Under the pieces are notes generated by a model. It worked only from the letters and a program-made list of their open reading frames with translations, had not been told where the DNA came from and searched no databases. The translations under genes were made by a program, and so were the position numbers. A DNA stretch of 5,410 nt from Planctomycetota bacterium (lineage in GTDB: Bacteria; Planctomycetota; Brocadiia; JAJRTI01): contig JAJRTI010000314.1 of assembly GCA_024278415.1 (NCBI GenBank), forward strand, positions 1 to 5,410. The letters are read 5' to 3'. This document shows, one piece after another, positions 1-5,387 of this stretch (its first letter is position 1; every line of letters begins with the position of its first letter).

Positions 1-30
1 ACGGGCGATGAATCGCCCTACTACAAGCCT
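1..30 (-). repeat. REP-like palindrome, copy 1
   Basis: The palindrome core is at 3-18 (GGGCGAT, GA loop, ATCGCCC; 7-bp arms). Read on the minus strand it is preceded by GTAG-TA, giving REP polarity minus. It matches copies 2 and 4 except for one base in the flank (ACAAG instead of ACGAG at 24-28). It lies 41 bases from copy 2 in the same orientation. The element may continue to the left of the window. Confidence 0.8.
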
Positions 31-41
31 GAGCGCAGAAA

Positions 42-79
42 ACGGGCGATGAATCGCCCTACTACGAGCCTGGCTGGCC
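42..79 (-). repeat. REP-like palindrome, copy 2
   Basis: The palindrome core is at 44-59, followed on the plus strand by TACTACGAGCCTGGCTGGCC; on the minus strand the GTAG tetranucleotide sits 5' of the hairpin. All 38 bases are identical to 762-799. It ends 21 bases before the RAYT start codon, so it lies in that gene's leader. Confidence 0.85.
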
Positions 80-100
80 GCCACATCGAGAACTCCCAGG

Positions 101-694
101 ATGTACGATTACCGGAAGCTCACGCCGGAGCAGCAGGAACGCGCGCTGCGCTACCGCAAGCTCAAGGGCAACCCGCTTCATGATCTACCTCATCTGTGTG
201 ATCTGAACGGCTGGTTCCTCATCTCAGCCTCCACCTACGAGCATAAACATCATTTCCGGGACGACGATGACCTTGCTTGGCTTGCACGTGAACTACAGGA
301 CGAACTCGAAGAGGCGGGCATCCCATGCGCTGCTTGGGTCGTGCTGCCCAATCACTATCACGTGCTCGTCTACTGCCACCCCCTGTCGATCGTTTCGGAA
401 CCTCTAAGGCGAGTCCACGCGCGCACTGCCCTCGGGCTCAACCGTCGCTCAGGGCTTATCGGCCGCCAGGTGTGGTACCGCTACTCGGACCGTCGGATGC
501 GAAACGAGCGGCATTACTGGACCACGGTCAACTACATTCACTACAATCCCGTAAAGCACTCTCACGCGCCGAGTCCTCTGAGTTAGCCCTTCTCCAGTGT
601 CCACGCTTACCTTGAGCGCCATGGCATCGAGTGGCTGCGTGATTCGTGGCGCTTGTACCCCGTCCGCAACTACGGCAGGGGATGGGATTGGTAA
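101..694 (+). pseudogene. REP-associated tyrosine transposase (RAYT, Y1/HUH family), interrupted by an amber stop
   Basis: RAYTs are single-strand DNA endonucleases that cut and join REP hairpins using a His-hydrophobic-His metal site and one catalytic tyrosine. Here the N-terminus MYDYRKLTPEQQ is the usual start of this RAYT subgroup and fixes the ATG at 101, although only a weak AGG precedes it. The HUH motif is H85-Y86-H87 in VLPNHYHVLV. The likely nucleophile is Y145 in VNYIHYNPVKH, the position of Y115 in E. coli TnpA-REP as I recall it. The open frame stops at TAG 584-586 after 161 residues. Continuing in the same frame gives 35 more residues, starting PFSSVHAYLERHGIEW and ending YGRGWDW before TAA 692-694; this is a normal RAYT C-terminus. 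Family members have D/E-W-P-F at this point, so the TAG most simply replaces a TGG tryptophan codon. The 161-residue product keeps both catalytic motifs but lacks the C-terminal segment. Residual activity, readthrough or sequencing error are alternatives. Confidence 0.85.
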
Positions 695-715
695 TCCCGA
701 GAAGGGTAAACTCGC

Positions 716-745
716 AGGCTCGTAGTAGGGCGATTTATCGCCCGT
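716..745 (+). repeat. REP-like palindrome, copy 3 (inverted)
   Basis: Core at 728-743, GGGCGATTTATCGCCC, preceded on the plus strand by GTAGTA at 722-727. This is the reverse complement of copies 2 and 4 with one base changed (T at 736). It begins 22 bases after the TAA that ends the read-through RAYT frame and faces copy 4. Confidence 0.85.
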
Positions 746-761
746 CGCCCCGAACGCAGAG

Positions 762-799
762 ACGGGCGATGAATCGCCCTACTACGAGCCTGGCTGGCC
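762..799 (-). repeat. REP-like palindrome, copy 4; with copy 3 forms a REPIN-like doublet
   Basis: Core at 764-779; 38 bases identical to 42-79, exactly 720 bases downstream. With copy 3 it forms one long inverted repeat: 715-746 pairs with 761-792, 32 base pairs with a single T/G (U-G in RNA) pair at 736/771 and a 14-base loop. GTAG lies near the outer end of each arm, the layout of REPINs. It ends 27 bases before the sulfatase start codon, so it could terminate upstream transcription or protect the 5' end of the sulfatase message; that role is inference. Confidence 0.8.
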
Positions 800-826
800 A
801 CCCATTTTGGAGTAGCAAGATAGAAC

Positions 827-2212
827 ATGAACATCCTCCTCTTTATCACCGACGGCCATCGCACCGACACGCTCGGATGCTACGGCAACGCGTTGGGCGC
901 ATCGCCAACCATCGACGCGTTCGCCGCGGACGGCATCCGCTTCGACCGCACATTCTGCACACACTCTGTCTGCCAGCCCACCCGCGCGTCGCTCTTCACC
1001 GGGCGCTATCCGCACGTGCACGGCGTGTGGGCCAACGGCTGCGCGTTGCCCCGCAGCGAAGTGACGCTCCCGCAGGTGCTCGCGGAGCAGGGGTACGCAA
1101 CAGCGGCCGCGGGCAAGATCCACTTCGAGCCACAGCAGGCGTACGCGGACGGACTGAGCCCGATCGTGGGCACGCCCTACTACGGTTTCCAGGAAGTGCA
1201 TCTGAGCGAAAACTGCCTGGGACACGCGTACATGAACTTCGTCCAGGAGCACTACCCCGACCTCGCCACGCGCGCGGCCAAGCGCGACTGCATCCCGGAG
1301 GAGGCGCACGATCTGCACTGGATCGCGAGCCAGGCCATCGACTTCATCGAGCGCCAAGCCGCGGCTGGCCGGCCGTTCCTGTGCTCCTGCTCGTTCCACG
1401 AACTGAGCCCGCCATGCAGCCCGCCGGAGGGGTTCGCGGGGCACTACGACCCCGCGGACATGGCTGTGCCGGAGCTGCGCGAGGACGACCTCGCGAAGAA
1501 ACCGGACTGGTATCGCCGCTGCTACGAGGGGTACGTCCGCGAAGGCCGGCACCCGGACGAGGAGACCCTGCGCCGGTATCTCGCGGGCATGTACGACCAA
1601 CTGCGTTTCATCGACAAACAGTTCGGCCGTGTGCTCGACGCGCTCCAACGCCTGGGCATCTACGACGACACGATCGTCCTCTTCACCGCGGACCACGGCC
1701 TCTCGCTCACCGACCACTGGCAATGGCGCCACGGGCCGTTCATGTTCGACGAAGTCATCAACGTGCCCATGATCTGGCGCGTGCCGGGCATGGGGCCCAG
1801 CCAGACGACCGACGCGCTGGTCGAGCAGGTGGACATCATGGCGACCCTGCTCGATCTCTGCGGCATCGACTCGCCCCCGGGCTGCCAGGGCCGGCCCATC
1901 TTCACCGCCGCGGGCGCCGCCGGCCGCGAGTCGATCCTCGCGGAGGAGCGCTGCGCGCCGGACCTGCTCGCTCGCGGGCTGCCTCCCGACGACATCAACC
2001 AGTACTGCATCCGCACCGCGGATTGGAAGCTCGTGCACTACGTAGGCCAACCATTCGGCGAGCTGTACGACCTGCGCAACGACCCCGGCGAGTTCGACAA
2101 CCTATGGGACGATCCAGGCTACGCCGACCGGCGCAAAGACCTGGAATGCCTCCTCCTGGAGCGCATGCTCGCCGCGCAGGATCCGCTGCCCGAGCGAAAG
2201 TGGGACTGGTAG
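827..2212 (+). CDS. type I sulfatase (formylglycine-dependent), no signal peptide
   Basis: Members of this alkaline-phosphatase-superfamily group hydrolyse sulfate esters, and some relatives cleave phosphonate or phosphate esters. The 461-residue protein shows the N-terminal strand and metal ligand NILLFITDGHRTD (D9), the formylglycine signature C49-Q-P-T-R53 followed by ASLFTG, a GKIH motif (K97, H99), H191 in SFHELSPP, the second metal pair D289-H290 in LFTADHG, and the usual C-terminal ELYDLRNDPGE (412-422). Residue 10 is Gly, where classical arylsulfatases have a second Asp; choline-sulfatases and phosphonate monoester hydrolases also use a D/C/D/H set, so it leans to that side of the superfamily. 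C49 would need a maturation enzyme, none of which is in the window. The start is forced by an in-frame TAG at 821-823; GGAG at 809-812 is a rather distant ribosome site. No signal peptide is present, so it is probably cytosolic. The DUF1343 gene follows after 11 bases. The family is certain; the substrate is unknown. Confidence 0.95.
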   Translation: MNILLFITDGHRTDTLGCYGNALGASPTIDAFAADGIRFDRTFCTHSVCQPTRASLFTGRYPHVHGVWANGCALPRSEVTLPQVLAEQGYATAAAGKIHFEPQQAYADGLSPIVGTPYYGFQEVHLSENCLGHAYMNFVQEHYPDLATRAAKRDCIPEEAHDLHWIASQAIDFIERQAAAGRPFLCSCSFHELSPPCSPPEGFAGHYDPADMAVPELREDDLAKKPDWYRRCYEGYVREGRHPDEETLRRYLAGMYDQLRFIDKQFGRVLDALQRLGIYDDTIVLFTADHGLSLTDHWQWRHGPFMFDEVINVPMIWRVPGMGPSQTTDALVEQVDIMATLLDLCGIDSPPGCQGRPIFTAAGAAGRESILAEERCAPDLLARGLPPDDINQYCIRTADWKLVHYVGQPFGELYDLRNDPGEFDNLWDDPGYADRRKDLECLLLERMLAAQDPLPERKWDW

Positions 2213-2223
2213 GCTCGCCCGTT

Positions 2224-3390
2224 ATGATCGCCACAGGACTCGACGTTTTTCTGCGCGACTGCCAACGCTACCGAGGCAGGCGCATCGGCCTCATCGCCAA
2301 CCACACGTCGGTCACGAGCGACCTCGACTACAGTTGGCGCCGGCTGCTCGGGGCCGGGCTCGATCTGCGTCGTATCTTCTCGCCCGAACATGGGCTCTAT
2401 GGCACGGAGCAGGATCAGCTTCCGGTGGCCGAACAGCCAGGCGCCGCGGTCGAGGTCGTGAGTCTCTACGGCGACACCTTCGAGTCGCTCATGCCCGATG
2501 CCGAGCAGCTCGACGATCTGGACGTCGTGCTGTTCGACGTGCAGGACGTGGGTGCGCGCTACTACACGTTCGTCAACACCATGGCGCTGTTCATGAAGGC
2601 CATCGACGGCCGCGGGATCGAGTTCATCGTACTGGACCGACCCAATCCCCTGGGCGGCGAGCGCGTGGAGGGCCCCATGCTCGGGGGAGGATACGAGTCG
2701 TTCGTCGGCGTACTGCCTGTGCCGGTCCGGCACGGGTTGGCCGCGGGCGAGTTGGCCATGCTGTGGCATCGCACGCAGGGGCTCGACGCGCCGCTCTCGG
2801 TCGTGCAGATGGAGGGCTGGCGCCGCAACATGCTTTTTGGCGACACCGGCCAGCCCTGGGTGCCGCCGTCGCCGAACATGCCCACCGAGCGCACGGCCGC
2901 GGTCTACCCCGGCATGTGCCTGTTCGAAGGCACAAACGTGTCCGAAGGCCGCGGCACGACGACCCCCTTCGAACTCATCGGCGCGGACTTCGTCGACGCG
3001 GACGAGCTGGCCGACGCCATGAACGCGCTCGCACTGCCGGGCGTGTGCTTCCGGCCCATGTACTTCATCCCCACCTTCCACAAGCACGCCAACACCACGG
3101 TGGGCGGATTGTACACGCACGTGACCGACGCGGCCGCGTTCGAGCCGTTCCGGGCCGGCGTGGCGCTCGTGAAGGCGGTCCACGACCTCTACCCGGCCGC
3201 GTTTGCATTTCGCACGGAGGTCTACGAGTTCGAGACCGACCATCTCGCGTTCGACCTGCTGTGCGGCGGATCGACGATCCGGACGCTGATCGAGGCCGGC
3301 GCCCCGCTCGACACGATCGCCTCGACGTGGGATGCGGACCAGGCGCGATTCGCGGAGACCAAGCGCGACTTCCACCTCTACGAATCTTGA
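2224..3390 (+). CDS. DUF1343 family, NamZ-like exo-beta-N-acetylmuramidase (GH171), no signal peptide
   Basis: Characterised members (NamZ of Bacillus subtilis and Tannerella forsythia) release N-acetylmuramic acid from the non-reducing end of peptidoglycan fragments. The 388-residue protein has the family landmarks in order: TGLDVFL near the start, GLIANHTSVTSD (22-33), SPEHGLYGT (53-61, with E55 the probable catalytic acid), LFDVQDVGARYYTFVNTM (103-120), LDRPNPLGG (137-145), PVRHGL (167-172), GMCLFEGTNVSEGRGTTTPFE (230-250) and GLYTHVTD near 295-302. Length is about normal for the mature family protein. The chosen ATG starts right at the conserved domain; the frame is open far upstream, but that stretch overlaps the sulfatase and reads as low-complexity Arg/Pro sequence. 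There is no clear Shine-Dalgarno, and the 11-base gap suggests translation coupled to the sulfatase. Known NamZ proteins are generally exported; this one has no signal peptide, implying action on imported sugar fragments or a different substrate. Family is sure, exact substrate is not. Confidence 0.92.
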   Translation: MIATGLDVFLRDCQRYRGRRIGLIANHTSVTSDLDYSWRRLLGAGLDLRRIFSPEHGLYGTEQDQLPVAEQPGAAVEVVSLYGDTFESLMPDAEQLDDLDVVLFDVQDVGARYYTFVNTMALFMKAIDGRGIEFIVLDRPNPLGGERVEGPMLGGGYESFVGVLPVPVRHGLAAGELAMLWHRTQGLDAPLSVVQMEGWRRNMLFGDTGQPWVPPSPNMPTERTAAVYPGMCLFEGTNVSEGRGTTTPFELIGADFVDADELADAMNALALPGVCFRPMYFIPTFHKHANTTVGGLYTHVTDAAAFEPFRAGVALVKAVHDLYPAAFAFRTEVYEFETDHLAFDLLCGGSTIRTLIEAGAPLDTIASTWDADQARFAETKRDFHLYES

Positions 3391-3413
3391 CGCCCTCTCC
3401 GGGGGCGGACTGA

Positions 3414-3442
3414 TGGCGCAGACCGTGGCGTATGGGTATGAT
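3414..3442 (+). promoter_or_regulatory. candidate sigma-70-type promoter for the duplicated-domain gene
   Basis: TATGAT at 3437-3442 is a good -10 match in a GC-rich 128-base intergenic gap, and it would leave a leader of roughly 70 bases before the ATG at 3519. The hexamer 17 bases upstream (TGGCGC, 3414-3419) is a poor -35. The gap and the gene's own strong ribosome site suggest an independent transcription start, but this particular site is weakly supported. Confidence 0.25.
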
Positions 3443-3504
3443 GCAAGAGGCGTGCGCCCGGTCTGGGACGGCCCCGGACTGCGCCCCTTTCCTGATGCCT
3501 TTCC

Positions 3505-3511
3505 AAGGAGG
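3505..3511 (+). promoter_or_regulatory. strong ribosome binding site AAGGAGG
   Basis: AAGGAGG is a near-complete anti-Shine-Dalgarno match and lies 7 bases before the ATG at 3519, the best spacing in the window. It decides the start of the following gene against the upstream in-frame ATG at 3432. The spacer is an unbroken run of seven C. Confidence 0.85.
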
Positions 3512-3518
3512 CCCCCCC

Positions 3519-5198
3519 ATGTCCCCCGTCCCCGTGATCACCCTCCTCTCGACGCTCGTGCTCGCGGCCGACACCCAGCCCACGAAGCTGACGATCAAGA
3601 CCCCTGAACTCGTCGTGACCATGGAGGCGAAGTCCTCGTGGACGATTCGGTCGGTCGAGTTCCAGGGCGCCAAGCTCATCGAGCCCAAGGGGGGCCAAGG
3701 CGCGGTGCTGCTGCCGGCCGGAGGCAAGTGGGTCGGGTCCGCCATGGGCAAGGACGTGACCGAGCCCGTGACCGCGTTCGACATCGTGAGCGGGCAAGTG
3801 GAGCGCCACGCGGACGGAAGCGCAATCGCCCGCGGCGACCAAGTGACGATCAAGAAGGAGTCCAAGCTGGGCGGCTTCACGCACGCGGCAGTGACGACGT
3901 TCGAGGCCGACCGCTTCGTGCAGTCGCACCGGTTCGTAGCGACGGAGGAGGTGAACGCGCGGACCTTCTACGCGTTCATCTACTCGTTCACGACCGCGGC
4001 GCAACAGTGGGCCGGCCAGCCGATGTCGGGCGCGCTGCGCCGGGGCACGTTCCATCAGGCCGGGGACCACGCGCCGAGCGCGCCGTGCCTGTGGCTCGCG
4101 CAATACGACGCGAAGTCGGGCAAGGGCGCGCTGATCTATTTCAAGACTCCCTTCGCCGGCCGCGGTGCGTCCACGGAGTTCTGGGACGCCAAGAGCTACC
4201 ACAAGTTCCTCGCGCAGCCCCTGCGCGGCAAGATCGCGAAGGGCACGGAGCTGGACTACACGATCGTGGTCAAGTTCTTCACCGCGCCGGCCGACACGTG
4301 GGTGGACGACGTGAAGGTCTTCGTGAAAGACCTCGAAAAGGAGTTCCCGCCCATGCCTGCCCAGCAACCCGCGCAGCCCAAGCTCTACGGCGAGGGCGTG
4401 CCGGAGACCGGCGACTTGGTCTGCAAGACCGCTCACTACACCGTGCAGTTCGTGGCCAAAGCCGCGTGGACGCCGCATCGCATGGACTACGACGGCCAGA
4501 CGTTCGCCGGGCCCACCGGGTGGTACGGCACGGTGCTCGTGCCCAAGGGCGGGCGATGGTGGGGCACCGGCCACACCGAGGGCGGCAAGGAAATCGTGCA
4601 CTCGCTCAAACTCACGGTCGACGGCAAAGAACAAGGCTTCGGCCCGGGTGCGGTCGTGAAGGGCAACAAGATCACGCTGTTGAAGGAGTCCACGATCTGG
4701 AAGCTCAAGGCCACGGTCGAGGTCACGATCACCGACGACTACATCTTCGAGCGCACGCGACTCGAGCCGACCGAGGACATCGAGATGAGTCTGATGTACT
4801 ACTTCATGCACTGCTTCATCCCGAGCACAACGCAGTGGGCAGCGGAGCTGCCGGGCGGCGAGTTCGAAACCGGCGCGCTGGACCACAACAAGGGCTTCAG
4901 CATCAACAAGGACACCCGGTGGGTCGCGCAGTACGAGCCGGACATGGGCTTGAGCATTCTTTGCTACACGCCGAAGGTGATCGCCGGCAACCGCAGCGCG
5001 AGCAAGATCTGGAACCAGCCGCACTACCACAAGCTCTACTACCAGCAGAACCGCGGGCAAGCGTTCAAGCAGGGCGAGAAGCTCGACTACAGCGTGGTCG
5101 TGCAAGCCGTGCCGGGCGAGACGGGCGACTGGGCCAAGACGAAGCAGGCGGCCGCCAAGCTGAAGGAGTTGTTCCCTGAAGGCGAACGGCCGGAGTGA
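3519..5198 (+). CDS. secreted protein of unknown function with two tandem homologous domains
   Basis: I do not recognise a named family. The 559-residue protein starts with a short signal peptide (MSPVPVITLLSTLVLAA, likely cut before DTQP; no positive n-region, which is unusual). Two homologous domains follow, about residues 21-276 and 298-553, joined by a Gln/Pro-rich linker near 279-288. Matching blocks keep a 276-residue offset: GAVLLPAGGKW (61) with GTVLVPKGGRW (337); VTIKKES (109) with ITLLKES (385); WLAQYD (192) with WVAQYE (468); YHKF (227) with YHKLY (503); LDYTIVV (245) with LDYSVVV (522). Both domains end in a charged helix closing with a FP motif. Short alternating strands and many Gly/Trp/Tyr suggest a beta-sandwich, possibly carbohydrate-binding or galactose-mutarotase-like; that fold is a guess. 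The second domain has extra histidines (H352, H431, H502) replaced by M76, Y155 and S226 in the first. The start rests on AAGGAGG at 3505-3511. It is separated from the sulfatase/NamZ pair by 128 bases and followed by a terminator-like hairpin. Confidence 0.9.
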   Translation: MSPVPVITLLSTLVLAADTQPTKLTIKTPELVVTMEAKSSWTIRSVEFQGAKLIEPKGGQGAVLLPAGGKWVGSAMGKDVTEPVTAFDIVSGQVERHADGSAIARGDQVTIKKESKLGGFTHAAVTTFEADRFVQSHRFVATEEVNARTFYAFIYSFTTAAQQWAGQPMSGALRRGTFHQAGDHAPSAPCLWLAQYDAKSGKGALIYFKTPFAGRGASTEFWDAKSYHKFLAQPLRGKIAKGTELDYTIVVKFFTAPADTWVDDVKVFVKDLEKEFPPMPAQQPAQPKLYGEGVPETGDLVCKTAHYTVQFVAKAAWTPHRMDYDGQTFAGPTGWYGTVLVPKGGRWWGTGHTEGGKEIVHSLKLTVDGKEQGFGPGAVVKGNKITLLKESTIWKLKATVEVTITDDYIFERTRLEPTEDIEMSLMYYFMHCFIPSTTQWAAELPGGEFETGALDHNKGFSINKDTRWVAQYEPDMGLSILCYTPKVIAGNRSASKIWNQPHYHKLYYQQNRGQAFKQGEKLDYSVVVQAVPGETGDWAKTKQAAAKLKELFPEGERPE

Positions 5199-5205
5199 CA
5201 CCACC

Positions 5206-5248
5206 AGGCGTCCGGCTGCGGGGCTTTTTAGCCCCGCAGCATCCGCCT
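5206..5248 (+). terminator. strong hairpin after the duplicated-domain gene, probable transcription terminator
   Basis: A perfect 11-bp GC-rich stem (5215-5225 with 5230-5240, GCTGCGGGGCT / AGCCCCGCAGC) closes on a TTTT loop. An outer 5-bp arm (AGGCG 5206-5210 with CGCCT 5244-5248) extends it past a small internal loop. It begins 7 bases after the TGA. There is no proper T-tract on either side, so it may be a non-canonical or bidirectional terminator, or a 3'-end stabiliser. Confidence 0.6.
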
Positions 5249-5362
5249 TTAGAAAGGCCACCAACGAATTCAGGTAACACTTCAGCCGATTGCAACAGCC
5301 GTTGGCCCCATGAACGTGCGCGAGTTCGATGGACAGCGTTTCCGCTTGACGCAACGCTGTTT
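5249..5362. other. intergenic stretch without a recognisable gene
   Basis: No start codon with a supported frame, no tRNA-like cloverleaf and no clear promoter is visible here. Open frames on the minus strand through this region have no recognisable protein content. Confidence 0.5.
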
Positions 5363-5381
5363 GGAAGCCCAACGGGCTTCC
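5363..5381. repeat. 8-bp inverted repeat (GGAAGCCC / GGGCTTCC)
   Basis: GGAAGCCC (5363-5370) and GGGCTTCC (5374-5381) pair perfectly around an AAC loop. It lies just before a second palindrome-like sequence at the window end, so the two may belong to one repetitive intergenic element. No gene is near enough in the window to show which strand it serves. Confidence 0.55.
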
Positions 5382-5387
5382 GGCTTC

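Larger units (their letters stand above)
1..799. mobile_element. REP/RAYT locus (REP palindromes around a decayed REP-associated transposase)
   Basis: Four copies of one short palindrome bracket a Y1 (HUH) transposase-like gene: two direct copies on the left and an inverted pair on the right. This is the known architecture of REP-associated tyrosine transposases (RAYTs), single-copy housekept transposases that act on REP/REPIN sequences in trans rather than moving as insertion sequences. On the REP strand each palindrome is preceded by GTAG, the tetranucleotide characteristic of REPs bound by RAYTs, which links gene and repeats. I see no IS-like terminal structures beyond the REPs and no target-site duplication I can defend. 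The gene uses noticeably more A/T at third positions than the three genes downstream, consistent with a different origin. The left boundary is open because the first REP begins at base 1. Confidence 0.75.

Noticed and set aside
1..79. CRISPR-like direct repeats
   Set aside because: Only two direct copies here with an 11-base interval; the units are REP palindromes with GTAG and recur inverted elsewhere, and there are no spacers or cas genes.
782..2050. Antisense open frame under the sulfatase
   Set aside because: Typical mirror frame of a GC-rich gene, rich in Arg/Val/Ala with no recognisable motif; the sense strand carries unmistakable sulfatase motifs.
646..2223. Long open frame upstream of and continuous with the NamZ gene
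   Set aside because: The frame lies across the real sulfatase and translates to Arg/Pro-rich low-complexity sequence with no family features; it is open only because of high GC. NamZ homology begins at the ATG at 2224.
2119..3375. Antisense open frame under the NamZ gene
   Set aside because: Mirror frame of strong codon bias; no domain features, and the sense gene is certain.
3391..3407. Small hairpin (CGCCC / GGGCG) right after the NamZ stop as a terminator
   Set aside because: Only a 5-bp stem and no T-tract; such pairings are expected by chance at this GC content.
3432..3518. Earlier in-frame ATG giving a 588-residue form of the duplicated-domain protein
   Set aside because: No ribosome site before it, it would bury the signal peptide 30 residues in, and AAGGAGG at 3505-3511 points to the ATG at 3519.
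3638..5179. Plus-strand 513-codon frame overlapping the duplicated-domain gene
   Set aside because: Arg/Gly/Ala-rich frame-shifted shadow; the internal duplication is visible only in the chosen frame.
3378..5372. Antisense 664-codon open frame under the duplicated-domain gene
   Set aside because: Long but compositionally skewed (Leu/Arg/His/Val), without motifs; the sense frame has a strong ribosome site, signal peptide and internal homology.
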